DNA of 64,000 nucleotides, taken from NCBI RefSeq assembly GCF_032399705.1, contig NZ_CP135922.1:806001-870000 (forward strand), written 5' to 3'. The notes beneath the pieces were generated by a model. The model made no database searches and was not told the DNA's origin. It worked only from the letters and a program-made list of their open reading frames with translations. Within the stretch, counting starts at the first letter, position 1. The number at the start of each line of letters is the position of its first letter. Source of the stretch: Paenibacillus sp. BIC5C1. GTDB lineage: Bacteria; Bacillota; Bacilli; Paenibacillales; Paenibacillaceae. Positions 45,943 to 53,873 of the stretch are shown one piece after another. The position numbers and the translations under genes are program-made.

Positions 45943-47121
45943 ATGAATTGGATGGAAAATGAACTTGCGTTATTGGCTGATGCCTCCAATGAACGTTACT
46001 TGCGTGACAGTGCCGCGGTTCCAGATCGTCCTGGTTATACGTGGAGAGGAGACCAAGTGCTCCTCAACCTGGCCTCCAATGACTACCTGGGACTTGCTCG
46101 GCATCCTGATATCATCGATACAATTCGCGAGGCACTTCTTGCCGAAGGGGGAGGTTCTGGCGCATCTCGGCTTGTTACTGGGAATCGACCGCTTTATGGC
46201 CGTCTGGAAGAAGAGCTGGCCACTTGGCAGCATAGTGAAGCTGCGCTTGTTTTTGCAAATGGTTATATGGCTAATTCTGGTGTCATTCGTGCACTCGTGG
46301 GCCGGGGTGATGTCGTTTTTAGTGATCAATTAAACCATGCCAGCATCGTGGACGGTATTGTGCTGAGCCGCGCAGAACATGCCAGGTACCGACATCATGA
46401 TATGGAACATCTAAAGCTATTATTGAACAAACATCGGGATAAACGACATAAGTTGATTGTTACGGATGCTGTCTTTTCAATGGATGGTGATCAAGCACAT
46501 TTGGAAGAACTCGTTGCGCTCAAACAAGAATACGGGGCCATGCTGATGGTGGATGAGGCGCACAGCGGGGGCATCTACGGGAAAAGGGGGGAAGGACTTT
46601 GCTTTAAGCTTGGTCTGCATCATGATGTGGATGTGCATATGGGGACGTTTAGCAAATCATTCGGTTTATATGGGGCTTATGTCTGCGGCAGCCGAACATT
46701 AATCCGCTTTCTCGTTAACAAAGCTAGACCTCTTATCTATTCAACGGCATTGCCGCCTTCTCTCGTAGCTGGTATTTCAACAGCGTTAAGTCTGGTACAA
46801 GCAGATCATTGGCGCCGCGAACGCCTCTACTCGGCAAGTCAATTATTTCGTTCTTCGCTTAGTGATGCCGGATTTAACGTTGGGACCGGGGACTCCCCTA
46901 TTGTACCGGTAATTGTCGGTGATAATGAAAGGGCTCTTCGTTTCAGTGAGGCACTTGAAGCAGGCGGTATTGCTGGGGTCGCTATCCGTCCGCCTACCGT
47001 TCCTGATGGCACAGCACGAATTCGCTTCTCCTTATCGGCCGACCATACCCCTATGGAGTTGAATGATGCCAGCGCAAAAATCAGTGAAATCGGGCTTCAG
47101 TTGGGGGTACTGAGCTCATGA
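45943..47121 (+). CDS. bioF: 8-amino-7-oxononanoate synthase
   Basis: 392 aa PLP alpha-oxoamine synthase joining pimeloyl-thioester and alanine. LNLASNDYLGLARHP, GSGASRLVTGNRPLYGRLEEELA, VDEAHSGGIYGKRGEG and the PLP lysine in TFSKSFGLYGAY are intact. ATG 45943 has AAGGCGG 8 nt upstream; an in-frame ATG at 45919 lies inside bioB. Stop overlaps the bioH ATG. Confidence 0.95.
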   Translation: MNWMENELALLADASNERYLRDSAAVPDRPGYTWRGDQVLLNLASNDYLGLARHPDIIDTIREALLAEGGGSGASRLVTGNRPLYGRLEEELATWQHSEAALVFANGYMANSGVIRALVGRGDVVFSDQLNHASIVDGIVLSRAEHARYRHHDMEHLKLLLNKHRDKRHKLIVTDAVFSMDGDQAHLEELVALKQEYGAMLMVDEAHSGGIYGKRGEGLCFKLGLHHDVDVHMGTFSKSFGLYGAYVCGSRTLIRFLVNKARPLIYSTALPPSLVAGISTALSLVQADHWRRERLYSASQLFRSSLSDAGFNVGTGDSPIVPVIVGDNERALRFSEALEAGGIAGVAIRPPTVPDGTARIRFSLSADHTPMELNDASAKISEIGLQLGVLSS

Positions 47122-47915
47122 GTGCCTTGGAAAATAGTCCGGTGCAAATCGAGCAGGAGACAAGTGGAACCATATTATGGCTAACGGGATGGAGCATGCC
47201 AGATGCGGTGTTTGACCGTCTTCGCCTGTTATTGCCTGATTTTCGTCATATGTCTGTAGATTACAGTGCTGCGGATTCTCCAGAGGAAATGCTGTGTTTA
47301 ACTGAAACAGCAGTTAAGGACATGTTGGGTATTGAAGGGTCAGCTTGCAGGGAGAAAGTAGCTGATGGTCGGCTTCTGATATCAGGTTGGTCACTCGGAG
47401 GTTTACTGGCACTCAGACTGGCGGCTAAAGGTTACGTGGACGGCCTTGTGCTGTTCGGTGCAACGGCTCGTTTTACCCGCCCAAAAGAAGAGTTGGACCG
47501 TGGCATAGCAGATGCCTATGTTAGGCAGATGATCAAAGGGATTTTAAAGGATCGACATGAAGTTGAAGCTAATTTTCGTCAAAGGATGTTCACAGAGCAT
47601 GAATGGAAGGCAGGTCTGGCTGAGTGTCTACCTCCTATGGGTAGCTGGACAACGCAAGCACTAATTGCAGGTCTTCAGATTTTACGAAGAGAGGAATGTT
47701 TGTCTCAATTGCCCAATATCGATTGTCCGGTTCTTCTTATTCACGGGACTGAGGATAGGATATGTCCTTACGGTGCTGGCTTGGAGCTTACAGCTCATTT
47801 ACCTCAAGCCGAGTTAATTACATTAATCGGCTGCGGGCATGCACCCTTTTTGGAAAAGGAAGTACACATCGCTGATGAATGGAGGAGATGGTGGCATGAC
47901 CATTGGAAGAAGTAG
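47118..47915 (+). CDS. bioH: Pimeloyl-ACP methyl ester esterase, BioH-type
   Basis: 265 aa alpha/beta-hydrolase. Nucleophile Ser92 in SGWSLGG; Asp in HGTEDRICP; His in GCGHAPFLE. The pattern and the place between bioF and bioC indicate the esterase that removes the methyl group from pimeloyl-ACP methyl ester. Overlaps bioF (ATGA) and bioC (20 bp). Functional analogues BioG, BioK, BioV share the fold, so the name reflects closest motif match rather than proof. Confidence 0.87.
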   Translation: MSALENSPVQIEQETSGTILWLTGWSMPDAVFDRLRLLLPDFRHMSVDYSAADSPEEMLCLTETAVKDMLGIEGSACREKVADGRLLISGWSLGGLLALRLAAKGYVDGLVLFGATARFTRPKEELDRGIADAYVRQMIKGILKDRHEVEANFRQRMFTEHEWKAGLAECLPPMGSWTTQALIAGLQILRREECLSQLPNIDCPVLLIHGTEDRICPYGAGLELTAHLPQAELITLIGCGHAPFLEKEVHIADEWRRWWHDHWKK

Positions 47916-48753
47916 TGCTGTTCAACGCCAATTTAATCGTAGTGCCACTTCTTATGATGCACATGCTCATATTCAGCGTTCTATGGCTGATCAGTTAGGA
48001 AGATCCCTCGCAGAATGGAAGAACAAAGGGTTATTAAGTGATCCGAGCATTCTCGAAATTGGTTGTGGCACGGGGGCTTTGACTCAAATCCTGGTAAATG
48101 AATGGCCTAGTGCAAATATTACTGCACTTGATATTGCACCCGAGATGATCGAAGTGGCTTCAAAGCGGTTACGATCAGTAGAGCATCCAGGCAATGGGAA
48201 TTCTACAACGGATCGTTTACGTTTTCTACAAGCAGATATCGAAATGTGGGCCGTAAATACTCCGGAGTGCTCTGTGGATATCATCGTCTCTAACGCCTGT
48301 TTTCAATGGCTAAGTTCGCCGCAGGAAACACTGGGTCACCTACGGCGAATGCTGCGACCTGGGGGCTTGCTCATATTTACGACCTTCGGGCCTGATACAT
48401 TTTGTGAAATGCATGAGGCATTTGATGAAGTTTATCGTGCCAACGGGATGGAACCACAGCGGCATGGACTTTCGTTTCTATCGCTTGCTCAATGGGAAAC
48501 CATGCTCCACGAATCCGGATATACTGGTGTCCATTGTGAGCGTTCAATTCATATGGAAAAGTATGCTTCGGCAAGAGATTTTCTGTATTCGGTTAAAGGA
48601 ATGGGAGCCAGTACTTCAGAAGCAGCAGCGATTCCTGGGTATAGTTTACGACGTTTATTCACCAACATGTATAAAGAGTACGAGGATAAGTTCAGCATAC
48701 AGGGAGGAGTTTCAGCAACATATGATCTCCTGTTCATTCAATCATTAGTGTAG
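47896..48753 (+). CDS. bioC: Malonyl-ACP O-methyltransferase
   Basis: 285 aa SAM-dependent methyltransferase; it methylates malonyl-ACP to start pimelate synthesis in the fatty-acid pathway. Starts QRQFNRSATSYDAHAHIQRSMA, motif I ILEIGCGTGALTQIL, post-I LDIAPEMIEVA, then VSNACFQWL and the LRPGGLLIFTTFGP strand. ATG 47896 has GGAGGAG 8 nt upstream; the longer frame from 47839 lies in bioH. Last operon gene; no clear terminator was seen before the convergent MerR gene. Confidence 0.92.
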   Translation: MTIGRSSAVQRQFNRSATSYDAHAHIQRSMADQLGRSLAEWKNKGLLSDPSILEIGCGTGALTQILVNEWPSANITALDIAPEMIEVASKRLRSVEHPGNGNSTTDRLRFLQADIEMWAVNTPECSVDIIVSNACFQWLSSPQETLGHLRRMLRPGGLLIFTTFGPDTFCEMHEAFDEVYRANGMEPQRHGLSFLSLAQWETMLHESGYTGVHCERSIHMEKYASARDFLYSVKGMGASTSEAAAIPGYSLRRLFTNMYKEYEDKFSIQGGVSATYDLLFIQSLV

Positions 48754-48780
48754 TCCCTGACGAGGTAATATTAGCAACAG

Positions 48781-49206
48781 TTACTCTTGAAATGACTCTT
48801 CTTCTGTCCATACACAGTTATTTTGTGAATGAATCGCTGTCGTTCCAGAATCAATAGCTGTTTTGTAATACCAAATCTTATAATCTATTTTCTCCAAATA
48901 CGTTTCCAGTTCAGCAATTTTCTCCAGAACAACGTTTTTGTGTGTTTCAAATACTTCAAGACGCTGCTTTAATGTAGCGTCTCCTTCTATGCTCCAATCG
49001 ACGTACTCTTTGATCTTTCTCACGGGCATACCACTTTTTTTCAGACAAGTAATCACTGCAAGCCACTCAAAATCACTTTCTTTGAAATCCCGGTTACCTG
49101 CCTGATTACGATCAACAAAGGGCAATAAGCCTTGCTTGTCATAAAAGCGTAATGTATGTGCGGTTAATCCTGTTCTATCTGCAACCTGACTAATTGTATA
49201 TCCCAA
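48781..49206 (-). CDS. MerR-family transcriptional regulator
   Basis: 141 aa. N-terminal winged HTH YTISQVADRTGLTAHTLRFYDKQGLLP (2-29), then a dimerisation helix around 75-115. The C-terminus (HSQNNCVWTEEESFQE) has one Cys and no metal-binding loop. The start is a TTG at 49206, giving MGYTISQVAD, with AAAGGTGG 8 nt upstream; GTG 49218 is inside that site. Divergent from an SDR; both promoters carry a MerR-type site, so it likely controls itself and the SDR. The effector is unknown; aldehyde/electrophile sensing is typical of similar pairs. Confidence 0.87.
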   Translation of the reverse strand: MGYTISQVADRTGLTAHTLRFYDKQGLLPFVDRNQAGNRDFKESDFEWLAVITCLKKSGMPVRKIKEYVDWSIEGDATLKQRLEVFETHKNVVLEKIAELETYLEKIDYKIWYYKTAIDSGTTAIHSQNNCVWTEEESFQE

Positions 49207-49239
49207 TGTATAAGCCACCTTTGTTATTAGATATTCATG

Positions 49240-49270
49240 ATTGTAGAGATTAGAGTGTACTCTAAGTCAA
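49240..49270 (-). promoter_or_regulatory. MerR-type autoregulated promoter
   Basis: On the minus strand TTGACT (49270-49265), 19-bp spacer, TACAAT (49245-49240). The spacer holds the palindrome TTAGAGTGTACTCTAA (49250-49265). The overlong 19-bp spacing is the hallmark of MerR-activated promoters. Confidence 0.75.
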
Positions 49271-49317
49271 AACAATATTCAAAAAATGAATGCGTTGGAG
49301 CGGATACATCCAGAAGT

Positions 49318-49348
49318 TTGACTTAGACAATACTCTAAGGATTAGAAT
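49318..49348 (+). promoter_or_regulatory. MerR-type promoter of the SDR gene
   Basis: TTGACT (49318-49323), 19-bp spacer, TAGAAT (49343-49348). CTTAGA-CAATAC-TCTAAG (49322-49339) is a perfect inverted repeat in the spacer, related to the site in the divergent promoter. Confidence 0.75.
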
Positions 49349-49388
49349 TTTTTTGCATCGAAAATTTTAATCGTAGGGAGAGAGTGTA

Positions 49389-50222
49389 ATGAGTAAACCA
49401 AGCGTTTGGGTGATCACTGGATGTTCCACTGGATTCGGCAGAGAACTTGCAATAGCAACGATTAAAGCAGGTTATCATGTTGTTGTCACAGCAAGAAATC
49501 TGGATTCAATTACTGACCTTGTCCGTGGAAATACGGATAAAGTTCTGGCTATGGAGCTTGATGTTACCAAGCCTGATCAGATTGAAAAAACAGTGAATGC
49601 CACGATAGAGAAGTTTGGCCGAATTGACGTACTTGTCAATAATGCCGGAGTTGGTTACTTTAGCTCCATAGAGGAAGCCGATGAAGTCGAAACTCGGAAA
49701 ATGTTTGAAATAAACTTCTGGGGTCTTATGCATATGACTAATGCTGTTTTACCTTATATGAGAGTCCAGTCCTCGGGACATATAATCAATATATCTTCCA
49801 TTGGGGGGTTAGCTTCATTTCCTGGCGTGGGTTACTATAATGGTACTAAATATGCTGTTGAAGGGATATCGGAAAGCCTGGCCCAAGAGGTTGCGCCGTT
49901 TAGAATCAATGTAACGTTGGTTGAGCCAAGTAACTTCCGTACTGATTGGTCCGGACGCTCAGCCGCTAAAACAAAATCAGCGATTAAGGAGTATGAGGAA
50001 CTCATCTCACCGTTTGTAAATGCCGAAAACCACGGAAAAGAACCCGGAGATCCCAAAAAAGCTGCAGAAGCAATTGTTAGCATCGCTGAGTTGGAAGAGC
50101 CTCCGCTTCGCTTGTTGCTTGGAGCGGATGCTTACCATACCGTGGTGAACAAATATACAGAGCAACTGAATAAATTCGAGGAATGGAAAGAAGTATCGGT
50201 AAATGCTGATTTTCAAGATTAA
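49389..50222 (+). CDS. Short-chain dehydrogenase/reductase
   Basis: 277 aa classical SDR. NAD(P) motif TGCSTGFG (10-17), NNAG, active-site Ser in IINISSIGG, and Tyr150-x3-Lys154 (YNGTK). ATG 49389 follows AGGGAGAG. The MerR-type promoter suggests induction by a reactive or toxic small molecule; substrate unknown. Confidence 0.9.
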   Translation: MSKPSVWVITGCSTGFGRELAIATIKAGYHVVVTARNLDSITDLVRGNTDKVLAMELDVTKPDQIEKTVNATIEKFGRIDVLVNNAGVGYFSSIEEADEVETRKMFEINFWGLMHMTNAVLPYMRVQSSGHIINISSIGGLASFPGVGYYNGTKYAVEGISESLAQEVAPFRINVTLVEPSNFRTDWSGRSAAKTKSAIKEYEELISPFVNAENHGKEPGDPKKAAEAIVSIAELEEPPLRLLLGADAYHTVVNKYTEQLNKFEEWKEVSVNADFQD

Positions 50223-50266
50223 ATGGGGCAATTCCAAAAGAGACAGGCTCCCCAGCTTGCAAATAG

Positions 50267-50302
50267 AAAAAAACGTCATCACTTCACGTGATGGCGTTTT
50301 TG
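50267..50302. terminator. Bidirectional terminator
   Basis: AAAAACGTCATCAC, loop TTCAC-like, GTGATGGCGTTTTT. It overlaps the last codons of the TetR gene and serves both convergent genes. Confidence 0.8.
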
Positions 50303-50878
50303 TGTTGGTCCGGTCATCTTTATCGAAGAGGGAACAATCAGATGAAGCTCCAGCAAAGACATCAATTCTTCAACAATCTGTTCGGCTGGATAAGGCATGG
50401 AATTCATGATCCACCATTCCAACAGGCCAGCGGTAGCACAGGCAAGAAATTGCACAGTGATTTCCCTGTTGATTCCCTTGTGAATACCGCATGCATCAAT
50501 CTGCTCTTCCACTCCCTGGATCAGAAGTTTCATCAGCCGGTTTCGAAAGGCAGGAATCCCTTTTTGGGTTAATAGCGTGGTATAAACAGGGGCGTGCTGC
50601 TCCAGGTAACGGAAGGTTCGGAGCAACGCCTCCCTAACAGTCATAGGCGTTGTAGGACTCTCCACCATACAGCTCTCCACCAGTTGCTGCAAATACGTCT
50701 CAATGCTTTGATCCAACAGATCAAACTTGTCCGTGTAGTGCAAATAGACGGTACCACGGTTCACATTGGCCCGATCAGCAATCTCATTAATCGTAATTTG
50801 CTCGAAATCCTGCTCTTCTAACAACCCGATAAAGGCATCGGTTATGGCTTTTCTTGTTTTGACAACTCGTCTGTCCAT
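50279..50878 (-). CDS. TetR-family transcriptional regulator
   Basis: 199 aa. HTH within TRKAITDAFIGLLEEQDFEQITINEIADRANVNRGTVYLHYTDKFDLLDQ (residues 6-56). The ligand domain resembles the TetR C-terminal type that includes LRTFRYLEQHAPVYTTLLTQKG and GLLEWWIMNSMPYPAEQIVEELMSLL. The ATG at 50878 sits behind GGAGG on the minus strand; a frame start at 50914 lacks a site. Divergent from a reductase gene with a perfect palindrome between them. Confidence 0.88.
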   Translation of the reverse strand: MDRRVVKTRKAITDAFIGLLEEQDFEQITINEIADRANVNRGTVYLHYTDKFDLLDQSIETYLQQLVESCMVESPTTPMTVREALLRTFRYLEQHAPVYTTLLTQKGIPAFRNRLMKLLIQGVEEQIDACGIHKGINREITVQFLACATAGLLEWWIMNSMPYPAEQIVEELMSLLELHLIVPSSIKMTGPTQKRHHVK

Positions 50879-50983
50879 GGCTCCTCCTTTGATGTATTCA
50901 ACAATATGGATCAATTCGTTGATTATTCAACAATAACGGATATTTTAGCGATTGAAGCGTTGCACCTGCTTTGTTACTCTTAT

Positions 50984-51005
50984 TTTATCAACAAATGTTG
51001 ATAAA
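50984..51005. promoter_or_regulatory. Candidate TetR operator
   Basis: Perfect arms TTTATCAACA (50984-50993) and TGTTGATAAA (50996-51005) separated by AA, 41 bp before the reductase ATG. Nearby ATTCAACAATA is repeated twice (about 50895 and 50928), perhaps weaker half-sites controlling the regulator itself. Confidence 0.7.
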
Positions 51006-51045
51006 GCAACGAATATCCATAAAAATTGAAATAGAGGGATAACTA

Positions 51046-51972
51046 ATGAATATATTAGTATATGGCGCAGGTGTTCTGGGCAGTCAGTTGGCGCAGGTTC
51101 TGGTACGTGGGGGAAATAACGTTACCCTTCTGGCTAGAGGGAAACGGGCAGAGGAACTGGAGAGGGATGGTATTGTCATTCGTCATGTGTTTCAGTTTAA
51201 AACGACCATAGATCCAGTTCGGGTAACCCGTACGTTGGAAGTGAACGATAACTATGATCTTATTTTCGTGGTTATGAAGTATAACGATTTCCCATCGGTG
51301 CTGCCTATTTTGGCTGCCAATCAGAGCAGAAACATAGTGATCGTCGGCAATAACGCAGATGCACGTAGCATGCAAATCTTTTTGGAGGAAAATAGCAAGG
51401 TGGAGAAAAAGGTCGCCTTTGGTTTCCAGGTCAGCGGCGGGCGGAGGCAGGAAGACCGTATGTTATCCATTGGTGGAGCAAGCGGGCAAATGGTGATTGG
51501 TGGGCTGGACGGCGAGATTACCTTTAAATCCATACTGGATCAAGCTTTTGAGAAGACGAAATACAAATTGAATTACCTGAACGATATCGATGCCTGGCTG
51601 AAAAGCCATATTGTGCCCATTCTGATGCTTAATGCGGTGAGCTTTAATGAGAAGCGTGAGATGATCAAGCTGGAAGGAAGCAGAAAGCAAATTCAGCATA
51701 TGATTGGGGCGATGGATGAGGGCTTTAGTGTGCTTGAGGCTATGGGCATAACAATTATACCGGAGATTCAGGCCAAACTGATTCGCAAACATCAACGGAT
51801 GTTTTATCTTCTGTTGAAGATTTACAGTATGCTTCCGATCTATAAACTGGTTGCCGGTTCCTTTGGGGAGATCGAGGCTTTAAATGATGCATTTACCGAT
51901 TGGAAAAAGGCTACTAACACGCCTACTCCTCATTGGGATGTGCTCAAAAAAGAATATTCTGATCTCAAATGA
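51046..51972 (+). CDS. Ketopantoate-reductase-like (ApbA/PanE family) oxidoreductase
   Basis: 308 aa. Rossmann motif GAGVLGSQLA (8-17), then LLARGKRAEELERDG and FVVMKYND. The C-terminal helical domain is weakly conserved and lacks some PanE hallmark residues, so a true pantothenate role is unlikely; this subgroup usually sits beside TetR regulators. Weak ribosome site AGAGGGATAAC. Substrate unknown. Confidence 0.8.
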   Translation: MNILVYGAGVLGSQLAQVLVRGGNNVTLLARGKRAEELERDGIVIRHVFQFKTTIDPVRVTRTLEVNDNYDLIFVVMKYNDFPSVLPILAANQSRNIVIVGNNADARSMQIFLEENSKVEKKVAFGFQVSGGRRQEDRMLSIGGASGQMVIGGLDGEITFKSILDQAFEKTKYKLNYLNDIDAWLKSHIVPILMLNAVSFNEKREMIKLEGSRKQIQHMIGAMDEGFSVLEAMGITIIPEIQAKLIRKHQRMFYLLLKIYSMLPIYKLVAGSFGEIEALNDAFTDWKKATNTPTPHWDVLKKEYSDLK

Positions 51973-52047
51973 GATGACTATTGCTCAAAGTCCCGATCCC
52001 GACTACAATTAAACCAACTAATAAAATGGGGATAAGGAGATATGCAG

Positions 52048-52464
52048 ATGCGGGAAGTGCCTATGCGCTATGTCAAAGCAAACCAGATTGGGATTGTCCT
52101 ATTTGTTGTTCTGTCATTTCTGTTCAATCAACCGTTAATTCTGGGAGCGTTATGGATCATCCAAGTTGTCGGTCTGGCATCTGGAGGCAAGCTTAATCTG
52201 TTTGTGCAGATTGGGAAGGCCGTGTTAACGGGAAAAGGGACAGAGACACAGGCAGTGGAACTGCAACGCTTCAACAATGTTCTGGCCATATTGTTTCTCA
52301 CGCTGGCACTTGTCTCATTCGGCCTTGGTTGGCAGGTAGCAGGTTATATTTTCTCGTCGATGCTTCTCCTGGCTGCAAGTGCCGCATTGCTCGGTTACTG
52401 TGTGGGCTGCACCGTATATTTTTGGTATAAACAGCTCCGAGCGGGCAGAAAGATTGGCTTATAA
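52048..52464 (+). CDS. DUF4395 membrane protein
   Basis: 138 aa with three or four membrane helices (IGIVLFVVLSFLFNQPLILGALWIIQVVGLASG; VLAILFLTLALVSFGLGWQVAGYIFSSMLLLAASAALLGYCVGCTVYFW). The C-terminal GYCVGC motif keeps two cysteines typical of DUF4395. Start ATG 52048 has AAGGAGA 7 nt upstream; ATG 52042 is too close. Function unknown; redox roles have been proposed for the Cys pair. Confidence 0.8.
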   Translation: MREVPMRYVKANQIGIVLFVVLSFLFNQPLILGALWIIQVVGLASGGKLNLFVQIGKAVLTGKGTETQAVELQRFNNVLAILFLTLALVSFGLGWQVAGYIFSSMLLLAASAALLGYCVGCTVYFWYKQLRAGRKIGL

Positions 52465-52483
52465 ACTAAATGTAGTTGCAAAA

Positions 52484-52536
52484 ACAATCCCCTCCAAGTT
52501 CTGTGGTCTACTTGAAGGGGATTTTTACTTTTTTTA
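52484..52536. terminator. Bidirectional terminator
   Basis: AATCCCCTCCAAGT, loop, ACTTGAAGGGGAT followed by TTTTTACTTTTTTT. It touches the stop of the convergent NLP gene. Confidence 0.85.
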
Positions 52537-53250
52537 TCTAAACCAGGCATTGTTTAAATTGTTCGTAAAATTACTATCGTTCAACGGAACATTGGCACTG
52601 CCAAAATCGGTCGTATTCAGAGCATTGCGTGCCGCAGACGTCAGATCATCCCAGCCGATCAAAGGCTGCGTTCCACCCACGGTTCCAGTCACACCAAGCT
52701 CATGATTTAGAGGCCAGGTACTATTGTAACTAATCAAAGGATTAGTACCGTTTAGGTTCGTGTTACTTGGTGCAACATTCGTGAACTGCCCATGTCCTGA
52801 ATAGGCGATGGAGAGGATTTGAGGATTTTGTGCTGCGGGATTGTCTACCCATACTACGATGCCTTCCCAGTCATGACGATGGCCGAGGCCGGAGGAAGGG
52901 GAGTCTTTCGGGAAGTACCATGCGTACATAATCGCCCATACGCCATTATGCCATGCCGAACGGGAGTAGACTTGGCCTGTACTTGAGCTGCAATTTCCAT
53001 TAGGTGAACCGGAGGTTTGCAAGCCTGCATTGGTATTGCCCTGTTGATCCACGGCGGGGAATGGAACACATCCATGGTAGACTTTTAAGTAGGGTTGGAA
53101 ACGCTTGGCTGCTATTTGCGTGACTGTGACGGGAGTTGCTTCCTGGAATCCGACAACCTGATCATGGTTAATGACCGCCGCTTCAACGGCTGTGACAAAG
53201 GGAATACAGGCCAAGAGCGAAACCAAAAGCAATAATACAAGTTTTTTCAT
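52534..53250 (-). CDS. NEP1-like protein (NLP/NPP1), secreted
   Basis: 238 aa. Signal peptide MKKLVLLLLVSLLACIPFVTAVEA. NPP1 fold with the heptapeptide GHRHDWE at residues 123-129, the metal/active region of cytolytic NLPs, preceded by AIMYAWYFPKDSP (106-118), which closely resembles the immunogenic nlp20 pattern. Two cysteines, Cys61 and Cys87, fit the single disulfide of type 1 NLPs. These proteins bind plant sphingolipids and can kill dicot cells or trigger immunity. ATG 53250 follows AAGGAG on the minus strand. The C-terminus appears complete. Confidence 0.92.
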   Translation of the reverse strand: MKKLVLLLLVSLLACIPFVTAVEAAVINHDQVVGFQEATPVTVTQIAAKRFQPYLKVYHGCVPFPAVDQQGNTNAGLQTSGSPNGNCSSSTGQVYSRSAWHNGVWAIMYAWYFPKDSPSSGLGHRHDWEGIVVWVDNPAAQNPQILSIAYSGHGQFTNVAPSNTNLNGTNPLISYNSTWPLNHELGVTGTVGGTQPLIGWDDLTSAARNALNTTDFGSANVPLNDSNFTNNLNNAWFR

Positions 53251-53873
53251 TCGGTGATCTCCTTCATGGGTAGGATATTGGAATATGTTAAGGATGCACT
53301 AAGACTATATTGAAAAAGGTTTCATTTTATTTGTCATCTCGTTCTAGTTTTTGTTAATTTTTTGCAGGATATGGTTGTCCTCATGATTTGAGAGGGGATA
53401 AGACTATTTACGGCCCAAGCGGGCAGAATGGTTATGGATGGTTATAAATGACAGCAAATTCATAGGATTAGATTCAAGAGGAGTGCCAGAGGTTTATTTT
53501 GTAAAGGATAGACAAGTTCGGAAGTGAACAGAGAGCTTAAACTCCATTGTATGGCCATTGCTGGAACGAGGTAATTCTCTAGGATGTATCGTTATTGTTA
53601 TCCAAATGTAAATTTCGCTATAATCGATATGAAAATAATTACTTATGCATCACAGGCTAGGACATCTTCACATTTGATGATATGATAGTACATAAAGGCT
53701 TTGGAATGAGACGGAATTCCTTATGCATATATATAAGTAGAGAAAAAGTGTTGGGGCAGGATTAACGGACGTGAGTCATTGTGTAAAATGATACCCGACT
53801 ACGGTCACTCTCAGATAGTAAGAATATGAGGTCGTTCAGACTCATGGATAATGTGGAATAGGTGGCGTATGAG
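53251..53873. other. 623-bp gap between the NLP and dagK genes
   Basis: AT-rich, probably holding divergent promoters. An open stretch near 53405-53528 encodes a protein-like peptide (AEWLWMVINDSKFIGLDS, then RGVPEVYFVKDRQVRK) without a normal start; it could be a decayed gene fragment. I found no clear operator or RNA element. Confidence 0.35.

Noticed and set aside
53405..53528. Possible gene fragment in the NLP-dagK gap
   Set aside because: Protein-like peptide but no valid start or ribosome site and only about 40 codons; kept as a note in the gap entry rather than as a pseudogene.
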